A stretch of 64,000 nt of DNA from Acanthochlamys bracteata (GCA_019914995.1 CM034127.1:11780001-11844000); one strand, 5' to 3'; shown: positions 1 to 13,354, numbered from the stretch's first letter. Made by a program: numbers and translations. The notes: generated by a model from the sequence alone, not told the origin.

Positions 1-149
1 CATAAAACCAGATGGCAATTGTTCTGTTCTGATAGTTTTCTATATACATGTAATACTAGTACGGAATTGTGGTTTTCCTTTTTTTGGGTGTTATAATCAG
101 TCTTTGCACTGCTGGCTTACACATGTGATGCTAGTACCGGAAGAAATTA

Positions 150-1003
150 AAGTTGGAAATATTTGACCCGACCCGAAACCTTGACCCGAAACCGATCTGT
201 TTAATCAGAATTAGGGTTGAAAAATTTGACCCATATAAATATATAGGTTGGGTTAGGGTTAAACGAATTTGACCCGGTTATTAAATGGATCGACCCGGGT
301 TAATCCGAAATTGACCCACCAATCCGAAATATCATCTTTTGAAGGAATAATTTTTGATTTTTTCTTACGGTATAATAAAATTTTGGCAATAAAAATAATC
401 GATAATAGTTATTTACAAACTATTAAATTATATTATATTTATAATTAATTTTTTATTTTTATACCTTAGTAAAATAGTGTAAAATGAAAATTATAATTTT
501 ATCGAAAGTATTATTATATAAGTATTTTTAATGACGAATTTAGATTTCGTATAAAAATTTTTATGAAAATTTTGTTAAATAGATATATTTATCAAAATTT
601 TTATCGAAATTATTAATATGTATTTATAATCATAAATTTCAAATGTTATCATATATTTTCAAAAAATAAAAATAATAATTTTTTTGAATATTTTAAGGGC
701 CGATGAAGACATTAAGAAATGCATATTTTGTCAGACATAATTATATCTCGTTAGTAAAAATATCGTGCATTTTTATTCGAACTGATTTTATAATTTCGCA
801 GAAGCTTAAAAATATAAAATTAATAATTAATAATTTTAATTATTAAATAGGTCGATCCGAATTTGATCCGATTATTAATAGGTTGGATTAGGATTGAAAA
901 TTTTGACCCGTATAAATTCATGGATTGGGTTAGGGTTGAACGAATTTGATCCGATTATTAAATGGATTGATTCGAAATCGACCCACAGATCCATATTGCC
1001 ACT
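150..1003. repeat. AT-rich segment bounded by direct repeats rich in TTGACCCG-type words
   Basis: Two blocks of about 120 bases, near 206-333 and 882-1000, are similar and in the same orientation. Both contain the order GGGTTAGGGTT, CGAATTTGA(C/T)CCG, ATTATTAAATGGAT, then GACCCAC. The roughly 550 bases between them are very AT-rich and have no credible reading frame. Direct terminal repeats around a short non-coding core would fit a small terminal-repeat retrotransposon or a repeat-rich DNA element. No target duplication was found, so the class is undecided. Confidence 0.4.
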
Positions 1004-1043
1004 CCTAGAAGAAATTCAAATCTAAAGATCTCGTAGAGGCTTT

Positions 1044-1277
1044 GGGCGTGTTCACCAACACCCTAAACTTACTTTTTTTAAAACTTATTTTCAATATAAA
1101 ATATATATAAATTAAAATAAAATTTTTTAAAAATTTTATTTTTAAAACTTACTATAAATATTATATTAATATATAATTTTATTTTTTATTAAATATTTTT
1201 AATTTTTAATTTGATTTTTTTAAGTGAGTTTCAAAAAAACTCACTTTATCCACTTTTCTATCAAGGTAAACACGCCC
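1044..1277. mobile_element. MITE-like element with GGGCGTGTT termini
   Basis: The segment starts with GGGCGTGTTCACC and ends with GGTAAACACGCCC, which are near-perfect inverted repeats. The 230-base interior is almost only A and T and has no open frame. That is the form of a miniature inverted-repeat transposable element. No clear target-site duplication flanks it. Confidence 0.55.
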
Positions 1278-2518
1278 GCTGCATTTGCAATCATCTTCGT
1301 ATGCAGTTGATTCTTTATGTTCTTTATTCTTTCCCCCTATAATACAAATAACATAAAAAATTTGTATAGATTGCAATTGCATTTCAATACTTAACATTTG
1401 CTTTAGCACCATATTTTCATTATTACAAGAAACTGAGTTGCATGGTAAAAAGACACTTCCTTTAAGAATTTGTCCCGCCGACAGAATCAAAATTATTTGC
1501 AAATTCTTTTCTGGATGTCAAGGAAACAAGCACCTGGTTTTCAAATACCCCCTTTGCAAGTTCACACATCATCCGAGCACCTGAGATTTTTTGTGTTGTT
1601 TTGTATCCCTTTTTCAGGACATAGGATTCTGGTAGCATCTTGGTCCCAAAATTTCCTTTCTTCCAGTCAAACACCATCTGCAGCACCATATAATGAAAAA
1701 CATGTCGATCCAATTTCGACCTACAATCTTGAAAAGAAATTTTATTGCCACTTCGGAAGAAAGCAAAATGAATGTTCTGAACGAGGTCAATAAACAATTA
1801 ATCCTCTTACGGTGATGCAGAGAAGATCCACTGCAGACTTTGCACCTTTCGAGACACAAGCAGGATGCATGATCGATCACAAGTTAACTTCCTCTTCCAA
1901 GCATGCTCGTGGTTGTTACCAGTCTTCTGCTTCAAACGGCAACATCAGAAAATACTTCCTTAGCCCAGCTAATAAATCTCATGGACAATGCTTGAACGTA
2001 AGTCAGAAATCACATCTCTGCAATCAAGAAAATTTGCAGGATTAACTTGAACCATCTAATCATTAAATACTCCAACTACATTTAGGGAAACAGCAATGCA
2101 AATTGCAATCCTAGACTATTTGACCAATATTCACAGGATGCAATTTCAAGTAAAGATTATAAGGAAACAGTACAGATGTCTAACGTCTAAGGCATACAGC
2201 ATTTGCTGTCTTGGGACTGCTCTGCCTTCATCATTCCAATTACCAAGACATTTTCTACCCAAGCACAGCTCATATACACAGCTATTACCTGGAATGCGAA
2301 TCTCCAATTCTAAGATACACTCCAAGTTCCAAGTTACATGGCTGGCAACGCAAGGTACTTGAGGGAACTGGAGATTAGATACAGTATCAGTTCACCATTA
2401 CCTAGATGTCATATTGTGTAGAGATCATGGAAAGCCATTTCGCATCAGTGTCAGTATACGAAAGAAAGACCAAGTTTTGCATAGTCTAAAATCTTCAAAG
2501 AGAGGACACATTATCATA
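1278..2518. other. 3' flank of the PPR gene; no gene recognised
   Basis: This stretch is richer in G+C than the repeat to its left. It has open frames up to 111 codons on the minus strand (1462-1797), but none resembles a family I know and none has a convincing splice partner. The part next to 2518 is probably the 3' untranslated region of the minus-strand PPR gene. The remainder is unassigned. Confidence 0.4.
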
Positions 2519-4876
2519 TCATCCTATAAGGCTATAGCCAGACGTTGGCTGTAAGCCTTGGTCTTTTGCGAACTTTCTCAAACTTGCAGCATCTCTCCAC
2601 TTCCCTGAGAGTGCACGTATGTTTGAAACCAGAGCACATACACTTGAATTTCCAGGTTCTAGTTCCAAAAGCTGCCTTCCGATGGTTTCTCCTAGTCTCA
2701 TGTTTCCATGGATTCGACATGCAGAAAGTAACGCAGATAGAGCACTTACCCTGTTTCTCAATGGGGAAGAACATAACAAGTTATATGCTTCCTCAATTCG
2801 ACCTGCTCGACTAAACAAATCAACAACACAACTATAGTGTTCCTCCTGGGGGGTTATAGAATAGGTTTCCATGGAATGGAAAACACGCAAGCCTTCTTCA
2901 ACTAGGCCACAATGGCTGCAAGATGAAAGCACGGAAGTAAACGTTGCCTCGTCTGGGTTCTGGTTTTCCCGTTGCATCCGATGATAAAGATCAAGAACCT
3001 CTTTGGAGAAGCCATGTATACAATAAGCACCTATCATTGTGTTATATGACGTAAGTTTTCTTTCTTTCATGTTTAGGAATAAAGCCTCTCCACTATCTAG
3101 CCTTCCACACTTAGCATATGTTGCTATCATACAATTAAGAATAGCTGTATCTCTTTCCAAAAAGGACCTGTAGACATGTCCATGAATCTCCTTCACCTGC
3201 TGAATAAGCCCTAGCTGAGAAAGAGCCTGTAGTAATGAGATCAAAGTTACTGAATCAGGTGCTAGTCCTGACTTCTCCATCATCTGAAACAATGTAATTG
3301 CTTTATCAGCAAGGCCTTGGGTTACATATCCCATCACCATCGCTGTCCATGAGACCAAATCTTTCTCCTCTATTGAGTCAAACATCTTCCTTGCAGCATC
3401 AACAAGCCCGGAGCTCGAGTACATTGATATAATTTGATTGCAAACATCTACATCTGACTGGACAGTATACCTGAATGCCAAGGCATGTAACCACCTTCCC
3501 CTTTTCGCATCCCTTTGTTCAGAAAAGTATGAGAGAAAATTGAGCATGGTGACAGAATTGGGTTGTTGGCCAACTTTGATCATCTCAACTAACATCCTAA
3601 CAGCCTCATCAAGTGCCCAATTTTGAAGATAACCGTGGATCATAGTGTTATATAAAACAGTATCAGCATGGCCTATTTTCAAAAACAACTTTTCGGCGAT
3701 CTCCACTTTGCTATTTTGCGAATACAAATCAATAAGAGCGGTAGCCAAAATTAAATCGAGAGACAGCTCCCTCCTAATAAGGTAACCATGAATGCTCGTT
3801 ATGTGGTTTACACAAGTCTTCGAACAAGCTGAAAGAATATTTGCTAAGGTGATTGAATCTGGAACAATTTGGTTTTGATGGATCATGGTGTGGAAAAGAT
3901 TTAAAGCTTCCCAGCTCTGCCCTGAATGAGTTAGGCTTGCAATCACAGCATTCCAAGAAGCAACAGTACTTCTTTGCTTTCCACTTAGCATGAATACAGC
4001 TGAAAGCTTATGATCGCATCTGGTGTACGTGTCCACAAGACTAGTTTCCAGAACTTCATCTAGATAACCAAGACTTCTTCTTAGAGCATAGCAATGAATC
4101 GATTGGCCTTGTTTAAGTGCTCCTAACTTCCCTGCAGCCTGAAGCAGGCTCACCAAGGTCACCCTGTTGGCTTCCAGCCCATCTCGATGCATTTCACTGA
4201 CAATGTCAAATGTCTTCCAAGCATAGATATCAGGAAGCTGTGAGTGACCAGTAATGATTGAGGTATAAGCAACAACGTCTTTTTCAGATATTTCCTGAAA
4301 TGCTTGCTCTGCGTCCTCAATGATTCCCAATTTAGAATACACCCCAACAAGAGAAGATCCAACAAATTTATTTCCATTCAGACCAATCTTAATGGCATCT
4401 TGATGAATAATTCTGCCAATTTCAAGGTTCTCCAACGCCAAAGAACTCTTTAAAGCAAATGTTATCAAGGAACTGTCAACGCAAATGGTACTCTCCTTTA
4501 GATTTCTATACAGCAAAAGGACCTCCTCAAAATATTGAGACCTAAAATATCCAATCACCACCGAATTCCACAGGGAGATGTTCTTATTAACTATCCTATC
4601 AAATATTAGCAGCGATTCTGCTAAATTTCCGAAACTGGCATAACAATGTAGTAACCTTGATCCAAGATATATGCTACCAACAAGTCCATGAATGAACAAA
4701 CATGCATGAACCTTTTTCAAAAACTGGATATCCACACATGATTCCAAAGACAAAGCAAAACACCTAACATCATACTTTCCGCAATTAAAAGTTGAAGCTT
4801 TCCTCCACAATCTCCACATAGGTAACAAAAGATGTCCTTTTTTAGCTGATGCCTTGAAGCCATTTGAGAAAGACAT
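2519..4876 (-). CDS. PPR protein, PLS class with short E-type end (At1g69350-like)
   Basis: A single 785-codon exon encodes a pentatricopeptide repeat protein. Repeats of 31-36 residues run from about residue 75 to 720, with the usual signatures WNSVVIGY, SWTAMVMGY, YNTMIGAYC, PDSVTL and HYSCVVDLFSRAGR. The C-terminus carries the start of an E motif (LLSACRIHGN, LLELEPGNSS, GYSLIG) and stops there, with no E+ or DYW domain. Proteins of this class bind organellar transcripts and mostly direct C-to-U editing together with a separate deaminase. The N-terminus is basic with few acidic residues, as expected of a mitochondrial or plastid presequence. Length and position next to a DUF863 gene match my memory of Arabidopsis At1g69350 (about 787 residues). 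The start is the first ATG of the frame. The RNA target is unknown. Confidence 0.9.
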   Translation of the reverse strand: MSFSNGFKASAKKGHLLLPMWRLWRKASTFNCGKYDVRCFALSLESCVDIQFLKKVHACLFIHGLVGSIYLGSRLLHCYASFGNLAESLLIFDRIVNKNISLWNSVVIGYFRSQYFEEVLLLYRNLKESTICVDSSLITFALKSSLALENLEIGRIIHQDAIKIGLNGNKFVGSSLVGVYSKLGIIEDAEQAFQEISEKDVVAYTSIITGHSQLPDIYAWKTFDIVSEMHRDGLEANRVTLVSLLQAAGKLGALKQGQSIHCYALRRSLGYLDEVLETSLVDTYTRCDHKLSAVFMLSGKQRSTVASWNAVIASLTHSGQSWEALNLFHTMIHQNQIVPDSITLANILSACSKTCVNHITSIHGYLIRRELSLDLILATALIDLYSQNSKVEIAEKLFLKIGHADTVLYNTMIHGYLQNWALDEAVRMLVEMIKVGQQPNSVTMLNFLSYFSEQRDAKRGRWLHALAFRYTVQSDVDVCNQIISMYSSSGLVDAARKMFDSIEEKDLVSWTAMVMGYVTQGLADKAITLFQMMEKSGLAPDSVTLISLLQALSQLGLIQQVKEIHGHVYRSFLERDTAILNCMIATYAKCGRLDSGEALFLNMKERKLTSYNTMIGAYCIHGFSKEVLDLYHRMQRENQNPDEATFTSVLSSCSHCGLVEEGLRVFHSMETYSITPQEEHYSCVVDLFSRAGRIEEAYNLLCSSPLRNRVSALSALLSACRIHGNMRLGETIGRQLLELEPGNSSVCALVSNIRALSGKWRDAASLRKFAKDQGLQPTSGYSLIG

Positions 4877-6316
4877 ATTTTTGCATCCTCCACAAAATTA
4901 TGATCGAATTTTCTTGATTCCGGCAAACCATCTATCCCAAGAACAAATAAGTCCTTTGATTCGGAGAAACCATCTATCCCAAGAACAAATAGGTGGTTTG
5001 AATCAGTTTATAATCCATGTCATTAAAAGTGTTTTGCACAAATAAGTCATCAAAATACAAAGAAAAAACAAATCTTGCAGTTTGGAATGACCTCAAGCAA
5101 GCTCCTTTGATCCAGCATTGACTCATTAAGGATGAAGAAGCTTTGAAATTTTAAGTAGACAAATAAAAGGCTGTCTCGTTTATTGGTCATCCCAACAAAC
5201 ATCCAGCTACAATATTCCAATCTCAGAGAAGAAGGAAAGGAAAACATTACTCAGGCGTCGTAGGATTTCATATTAACGTTCAAATCCACGGGGAAGAAGC
5301 CATCTCCATCTCCTGAGATTTATTGAAGAATTTCTTTCTCATTTTTCATGTTAAATCACAAACGAGTTCAACTTTTCGCCATTTCTTAAAACTAACGCAG
5401 TTTTATGTATACTGAGCAGAAGCAATGGGGCAATTATAAAATAGTTACTATAATGTTAAGTTTTAGCTACAGTTCATATTATAATTAACAAAACTTGCTA
5501 TTATTCTAACAGCAATTTTCACAACACTTATCCTAACAAACAAGTATTGAATAAATCAGCTAAGAGGTCCTTAGTCTGATATGCAAGAGGGCCTTCACAA
5601 GTTTTCACCCTTGTGTTGCAAGCTCCAATCAATATCACCAACTGCAGTATGCTCTGTAGAAGTCATTAAGCTCAAAACTTGGAACTTATCTTGTGTAGAA
5701 TGTATGTTTATTCCAGGACATTCTACTCACACTTGGTTCTGCAATTGCACCAAGCTCAAGTAATTTTCAAAATTGAGTGTTCAACAGCAAACCAAGTGTT
5801 CTTAAACATGAGTTACATCCTACAAGCACCCATTTTAGCTAGTACAGCAACATAATCAGCTATCCAACTGAGACTCTTTGCAAACACTCCACCTTCAGCA
5901 TAGAAAAGCAACATCTTGGACCAACAGCTAAAATGAAAGGAAGGATAATGAAAAAGCAACACTGAAGGTATTACAAAAAAACTTCAAAAAGAAGGGGGAA
6001 AAAATGTCTTCAGCGCGAAATCAATTTCAGAATCTCCCATGTGCGATCATTCATTTTTCATGAAAAGAAGAAGTACTTGACACAGCGGTCATATTCAGTG
6101 CTTGTATACCAAAGATTCTTCAGGGCTAAAGCAGTAATCAAAATTAATCTAATGATCACGCAAGAAATTTTGAAGGGTGGATCCTAAACCATCAAAAACC
6201 AGTGAAAGATCTAACTAAATTAGAGAAAGCTATACGGGTACATTCAAACCTTTCAACCATTAAATTAACTTTATAGAAGACAAAAAGATTCAAGTAAGAA
6301 TGATCAAGATAGACAC
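4877..6316. other. 5' region or leader intron of the PPR gene; no coding gene seen
   Basis: No frame here resembles a protein family. A splice donor at 6317 on the minus strand suggests that much of this stretch is an intron in the 5' leader of the PPR gene. A short repeat of the words CCATCTATCCCAAGAACAAATA occurs twice, near 4929 and 4971. Confidence 0.4.
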
Positions 6317-6535
6317 CTTTCTACGGCCTTGAGCCACGAGGAAGGAGAACGGAGGAGAGATGGAGGAGAACGGAGACGAGTTGAGTCGGAATCGTCGAAG
6401 CTTGAGGGAGATGCAATGGTGTAGCCGCTGCTGCTGCAGACGTGTGTGGAGGGAGATGGACGGAAGCAGGTTGGTGAGACTGAGTGGGGAAAGATGAGGC
6501 GACGCGACGTCACCGTCCCGGCGATGGGCCGTCGG
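6317..6535 (-). other. Putative non-coding first exon (5' UTR) of the PPR gene
   Basis: The segment is more GC-rich than its flanks and ends on the minus strand in GTAGAAAG followed by the donor GTGTCT. It has an open frame but no ATG in it, so it is more likely leader than coding. Its partner acceptor upstream of 4876 was not identified. It could instead belong to an unrelated transcript. Confidence 0.35.
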
Positions 6536-7771
6536 AATAAATTCCTACCGTGGTTAATACCAACAAATAAATAAGATTGAATATTTACTACGCAAATTCA
6601 TGTTTTTGGAAAATATTTTAAGAGAAAAAGAAGAGTTACAATTTTTAGTTTGGTAATTTTTGTAGTTGAATGGAAAGGGGATAAAATAGCGAGGAGAGAA
6701 AGGAAAGAAAATGAAACTAATAAAAGGAAATGGGTGCATTCTCTGCTATCCAAAATTTTGGATTTGCTTTTAATTTTTGGATTGGATAAAGTTTTTGCCA
6801 AAATTTAACTTGATTTCTAAATGTATGAATGGTTATTTTAAAGCTATTCAATCAAAAACTACAAAATTAAATAAAAAGTTAAAATCTACAAGGTCAAGTG
6901 AGTCTCCTACTATAATAGTAGAGAAATTTTTTGTTGCAGGCTGCCATACATATTGGTCTCCTAAAAAAGAAAACAAAAGAAGCCATCTAAATGAATGTAA
7001 GCATTTCACGTATATACTCCCAGTTTACCTGAAAAATGAAACCTTATCTCTGAAAGTAAGAAACAAAGAAGAAACCTCTATCAACTGCAGTACTAGAAGG
7101 CAATCCATGAACAAAGATGGCAACAACACAAACAGATGTATACTTTTTCTTACAAAAGACAGTATTTATAGTAGTACAACTAGCAGGAAATCATGTTGCT
7201 GTTACTGTCAGTGTGTTGAAATTTCTCTAAGTAAAGAAATAGAAGATTTTGCTTGCATCAGAATGTCCAGGATTGCAAGGATTCATCAGCACCATGAGAT
7301 GTAAGAACCTACAACCATGGCTAAATAATGTTCACAACCACATGTAGTTATTAATTGCAAATCAGGTAACATTGATTGCACAGGTATTACTTCCACAACA
7401 AGCACTTCGTAGCACTTGGACAGAAACAGAGAATAGCAGCATAACTCCACGTTTCATCCAGTTGTATATCAACCCCTTCAGAAAAAGAATCTTGACAGGG
7501 GGTTAAAAAACAAGCTGCAGAAATAAAAGGTCTCGGGAACCAGGAAGGTCCATGTGAGAAGCTTCACAGGATTGATATCCACATTACTCTCAAGGAAGAA
7601 TCAAAACAAAGCAACAAGAACAACATTTGCATCAAGATCATTCCGACAAAAGTCAGACAGGTTCTGGACGCAAACTAGAATCTGCCCCTATGTTCAGTTC
7701 CAGAGGAAGAATTTTCTATGTTTATCATCACCTTACAACCTAAGAAGTGAAGGTGCTCAACATTGAAATAC
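6536..7771. other. Intergenic; no supported gene
   Basis: The longest frame (6777-7304, plus strand) starts only at TTG and its translation is rich in Ser, Lys and Cys with no family likeness. The right part, up to 7771, probably holds the original 3' flank of the DUF863 gene. Confidence 0.4.
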
Positions 7772-8310
7772 CCTAAATTTGGGCGAAGAAGACATCGGTG
7801 AATTGATCGGATCGGCTCACGACAAGTACCTCAGAAAGACAACAGGGTGGTTCTTGGTCCCTGTCTGAACTTCCTTCTATAAAAATTTTCATCATGTATT
7901 ATATACTCCCAGGATAATTTAAATTCCCTGGTGGGCATCTTTGCCTCCTGGATCTCCTTGCTTTTCGCCATCCTATAATGCCAGTCCTTTCACCCTTATC
8001 CAATTGGACATTATTTACCACTTTGAATAAGTGAAGAAGCTCAAGATTTATATAACCTAAATTTGGGTAAAGAAGATATCTATGAATCCATCGGCTCACT
8101 ACAAAGTACCTCAGAACTGACAACATGGCAGTTCTCTGGCCCTGTCTGAATTTCCCTCTATAAAAATTTTCATCACATATTATATGATTTTAAACCAAAG
8201 GAGTTGCAAAATTCCCCGGTGTGCCTCCTGCATCTCCTAGCTTTTACCCATCCTACAATGCCAGTACCCTTACCCTTATCCAATTGGACATTATTTACGA
8301 CTTGTGGCGG
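7772..8310. repeat. Tandem duplication of the 3' end of the DUF863 gene, period about 280 bp
   Basis: Two head-to-tail copies, about 7772-8030 and 8052-8310, share long runs such as CTTATCCAATTGGACATTAT (once near 7996, again near 8276), TATAAAAATTTTCATCA and AAGTACCTCAGAA. Each copy holds the last coding bases and the 3' flank of the DUF863 gene. The copy now inside the gene lacks eight bases relative to the downstream copy, which shifts its frame at the extreme C-terminus. Confidence 0.85.
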
Positions 8311-11300
8311 TTCATCAACACATGTCTCCACAATGGGGGTTGTTGCAGCCCGACATTTTCTTGTGCTGTTTCTTCTTGCTTGCCTGACATGCCATGCTCT
8401 CCCCGACGCTTTCATTATTCCCCCAAATGCCTGAAGATCCTCTGTCACTTCATGTCTTGACAGCGTAACAAGTCCTGGAAGGATATCTTTCTGAAAGTCC
8501 TTACGTTGCCTCCTCCTTCTAGCTTGGCCTCTTCGAGGCTTAGTTAGCAGTGAAGCAACATTTTCTCCATCATCTTTCGAACTCTCCTGCTCCCTGGGTG
8601 CAAAATAGTAATCATCTGACTTGGTTTCTTCAAGTTTTAAAGTTTGGATTTCAAAGGAATCTGAATGCTCATCATCTGAACATCCTCCTAGCCCTTCAGT
8701 TGGTTTATCATAGGTCAAAACAACATCCGCAAACCAGTGCAAGGAATCAGGGGAAGACAAAGTCAGTGAAGCTAGCGAACAAGTATTGGAACAGGCACTC
8801 GTATCTTTTGACAACACCATGATATTCTCGGCTGCAACTCTCACAAGAGCCTCATAAGAGCAATCTGATTTTGGTCCATCTGTTTTGGTCAAACAATTTC
8901 CCATTGTGAACATACCATCCTCAATCTGATCAGCAGGAACTTCAAGATCAATCCTGAAGGGACGTTTTGCAGAAACGCTAGGTCCAGACAGTCTTCCCTG
9001 GTTATTGACCATATCATCATGTGAAGCCTCTGCCAGATCATTCAAATCGAACTTGATCTTACATAGTGGAGAGTTTGTTGGTGCGCTGCCAATGTCTTCT
9101 GTAAAGGAATTCACGGTATCATTTAAATCGAGTTCCTCCTTTACTGGCTGCATACTAGACATTCCAGAGCCAAAGAATGTTTCTGATGGATGCTTATCAA
9201 CTGCAACACACTGGTCACGTGCTGTTTTTGTGTTAAGCCAATGAAACAAGTCAGATCCTTGATTGAGTTTCTCTTCTCCATCCTGGACAATTCTGTAGGA
9301 TCCATCAAAGATTCCATTACGAGTTCCACTCAACAAAACCTTATTTAAATCTACATCCTTTGCTGATGACATGTCCATGGAACGCAAATAGTTTACCAGG
9401 CCTTCGTTTTCAGATTTTTCATGAGCAGCATTATAACAGTTCACGTCCAAATTCAGCTTACTGAAAGCATGTCCTGGGCGGCAAAAGCCGTTCATGTATG
9501 ATGAATCAGTACCATATCTTGGTACAAATCCTGTCTCCTTATTATATTGCCATTCACTTGATCGACCAGCATTTTGAGTAGGTGTTCTAAAATTTCTGCT
9601 TTTTTCTGTTGATACACCAAAGCATGGAAGTGCTTGAACCGCAACAGGAACATGGTTTATGCCCTTAACTGGCCTGCCAAAAGATGGACCAGTCCCGGAA
9701 AAGTCCATATCTGAAACAACTGGGAATAAATCATGCACATGAGTTGAAGTAGGAAAAGGAGAGCTTGAATCTGTAAAATGAGTACTTTTCCTGCAGAAAT
9801 CTATACCATAAGCTGGCTTTGCTCTAAACCATGTTTCTGTATTACTTTTTTCAGGTAGAAGAATCTCTTGGGCCCTCCTTAGCTTGGATTGTATGGCTTC
9901 ATAAGACATTGGAAATATCGCACCCTGGAGGTCCTGATTCCATGTACTTCTGCTAGGACCTGATAAAAGAAGAAAGATATGAGAAGGATGACACTAAGTT
10001 TGTGAAACACGAAGTCGCTACTAGCTACGCATTCAATGCTTAAAAAGTGTGCCCCTCTATTTCTTCATTTGATTTCATGTTCTATGCTTAGAACAACAAA
10101 ACACTCGGCTTATGCAACATTTATAGAAAATTAGTCGTAACCCGAATTGCTAACAAGATTAAATAAACACAGTAAACTAAGGTAACTTCAAAATTCTTAA
10201 GCTGTCACGCAACCAAAAGACAAAGCGCCAATCAGAGAATAGTACAGGACAAATCAAAATTATAAGTATTTCCAAAAGAAGGATGATCTGACTTAAAGTA
10301 AAAGATATAGACTACTTCATTAGCTTGATAACCGCATACCGCAACATGTTCAAACTCTACTTGTCCTTTTCTACCTTAACCTATTAAATTTTCTTGAAGG
10401 AAAAGGGCTTTAAAAGTGCCATCCAAAAAAATGTACACGGCATAGAGATCTACTGAATTCCAAAATAAATATAGCAGTCACATAAGACACTTGGATTTCG
10501 AAATGAATACATTAGGAAAGAGTTCTGCATGCTATAATGACATTCGCCACCATTTAGTGCAGAAAAACAATGCAAAAGTAAGATACTTTATAGCTGCAAC
10601 CAAGGAAATCTTACCAGCTTCACAATTAAAGAGCTGTCTTTGTTGATTTACTTTCTCTTCCTCTTTATACGAAGTGTATGAGCAGGTTTCTTTACCTCTA
10701 TGCATGTCCTGGAAGAAGTCTCTATAGCAGCCTGCAATTGTTTTAGTCAACCGCATTGGTAAATGACCCTGAACCTCTTCAAATTGGGTTTTTGAGTCAA
10801 ACAAACAAGATGGAGATGGAACACTGAACCCTTCACAAGACGTGTCTTTGATTGGTTCGTTTAAGTCAGCGATGATCTGTACATGAGTATGATTTGGTAA
10901 TCCAGTTCCTGACTTTGAACTAACATCTCCATGGCTGGCATCTTCATTCAAGTCATTCAAATCCAGCATTTGCTCTCTTTCACCTTTTTCTATGTCTTCA
11001 CTATCTAAGTACACATCTGCAGGAAGTTCAAGATCAAACGTCCTCTTTGACGACGCTTTTGGTATAGTGTTCATTGATATGCTATCCTGAGGAGAACCTC
11101 CATTACCTCTGGGACCTGTAGTGACTTTAGTGCCATTCTTGCTCACCAAGTTCAACTGGTACTTTGTGCTGATATCTGCTGCAATAGAATCCCCATAGGT
11201 AGAGGCATCTTGGGCAGACACATGATGTAAATTCCACTTGGTTTCAAATGGTAGTTGTGATAATACACAATTTGAAGGAGATGCACCATTGGATAATGAA

Positions 11301-11851
11301 TGCCTGTGAAATTCTTTCTTAAAGTCATCCATCAGATCCTTCTGTATTCCGTACAGACGATGGAGTTCACAGACCTGAATTGCAAGCACCATGGATATAG
11401 CAATTAATGAAAAGGATAACTTACTGGAAACTAAGGTACAACATGCCTGCAATGCACAACGACAGGAACATGCAAAAACAAGATACATGTATGCTTGTGC
11501 AGAGACATGTTAATCTTTCATGTCTTCCGGCTCAATGAAATACTCATCAACCAAAATAGATATTATCAGAACGTGTACACTGTTTTTGGTAGATATAAGA
11601 TAAATGTCGAAGCATGCTCTCAATACCTGTTTCCTAAATGTAGCTTCATGCTCAAGCATTGTTCGTTTTAGTATTTCCATCTCATGGTCTGAGTGTTCAT
11701 CGACTTGATGTATGAAGAAACCACCATATAGATGACCATTTGGTGTCTTATCTTCATAATAGGAGGACCAACTGGTACTTTCATCTTCATTAAGATCTCT
11801 CATTGGGTAACAGTCCAGAATAAAGCTTTTACACTGTACTCTTGTTCCCAT
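8173..11851 (-). CDS. DUF863 family protein (At1g69360/At1g26620-like)
   Basis: Three coding exons join in phase: 11851-11627, 11374-10615 and 9959-8173, giving 923 residues. The start is the ATG of MGTRVQCKSF, which matches the MGTKVQ start I recall for Arabidopsis relatives and lies just after a CAG acceptor at 11853. An N-terminal coiled stretch (MLEHEATFRKQ, VCELHRLYGIQKDLMDD, residues 64-92) is typical of the family. Seven short DLN or LxLxL-type motifs are spread through it (MRDLNEDES, FDLELPAD, MLDLNDLNED, IADLNEP, LDLNDTV, FDLNDLAE, IDLEVPAD). These resemble EAR-type repression motifs, so a nuclear co-repressor role is possible, but family function is not established. The last 15 or so residues are frame-shifted relative to the family consensus (see the tandem duplication). 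No DNA-binding domain is visible. Confidence 0.85.
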
Positions 11852-12639
11852 TTCTGCATCAAAATAAGAAGAGAACACAAGAAGCTGTTACTGCAAGACT
11901 CCAATATAAAAAGCAAAAAGGTTGGGACCCAGTGATACAAGCTCCCCCAAATAGCATTCATCTTCGACCCATTCAAAGAAGTAAGAAGGCACTTCAAGCA
12001 GAAAGTGAATTCTTTCTTCTTCCAAAGACATTTGTGTCTTGATCGAACTTCCTCCACTTCATTAACCAATAACTGATTCTGTATCTCACAACTTCATGCA
12101 ATACTGGCTTGACGAAATCCTACTTCTCTATTTCTAAAGTATGGCTTCTACTTGCAATTAGCCAAAGCTAGCAACATGGTCTTCTGACCAATATAAGCAT
12201 GTAAAATGTACATTATATTGCTGCAATATGTTATGAAGTGTAATCCTCATGACACAAGCTTGTCTGGACACAAATCACCTAGATATCTCACGTTTCTGAC
12301 AAATGAAAGCTCCTCTTTAAACTGAAGCTTCTTATGGTAAGGTTACCATGCGATCTCAGAGGCTCCAATTAAAACCAATAGCAACATTTTTTTTTTCCAA
12401 TTAAAGCCTCCTTCTATTGTTGCCACTTCCATGTTAAACTGTTACAAAATGCTGTTAGCAAGTTCCACTTCAGCTCTTCATTCACATTTTTGGCTCTAAA
12501 TTCGATTTCTAGCTACTATGCGGTGGACAAGTAAAATGAACAAACAACAAATGAACATGCATCCAAATGCTTTGCTGTCCAACAGTAACATGCTTCCCAC
12601 ACATTAAGGCAATAAAAGTTGTCTTGGAAGATTAATTAC

Positions 12640-12787
12640 CAGTTCCCGGAGCAGAAAATGGATGCAGATCTCCAGCTGACTGTAAAGCTGACAGAATAAT
12701 AAAATTCCCAAATCTCCAGGAATTGGAAATTCTGCTGGAGTGAAAATTATTAATCTTCCTAGTAAGCTGTTGCAGCTGTCCAGCAAC
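12640..12787 (-). other. Second 5' leader exon of the DUF863 gene
   Basis: On the minus strand an acceptor TTTCAG precedes 12787 and a donor GTAATT follows 12640, enclosing 148 bases. It joins to the acceptor at 11853, two bases before the main ATG. All frames entering from the upstream exon stop early, so it is non-coding apart from the tail of a uORF. Confidence 0.5.
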
Positions 12788-13354
12788 CTGAAAGTTCCAG
12801 TCCGCAAACAAGACAAATCTAAGTTTTTTCTTAAGCCTAGAAAACAATCAAGACCCTATAAATGCTTATAAAGGTCACCCCTGATTGATGTGTTTAACTT
12901 CAAACTGTTTTGCTACCTCACTAGATGCTGCTACTCTTATGTTACAGTTTAAGGTTCATCTTTGTGACTGAAAAAGCACGACGCAAGCATTCCAGACGTT
13001 TACTTCAAAAAGATATATTCTAAAATGGGTGGGGGGCAAGCAAGCATTCAGATTAATTGCTGCAAAAGTTAAGAGATTAACTCTAACAAGCTTAAACAAG
13101 CAAGTCAAAATAGAATCACATTCATGACCAAAACCACACACCCCTTTATCCAAAATTCAGACAGTAAAAACCATTCACCAAACCACCAAAATAACAAAAA
13201 TTCTTAAAACCAAATAAAACCCAAATCTACAATCAACATAGAGCACAATTTTCCAACAGCTTTAATTGCAATGGCAAGTTTTGCCATGAACCCAAAATCA
13301 GAAATCAAAGAGAAACATAAGGAGACAAAAGTAAAGGCACAGGAGTTTCGTAAC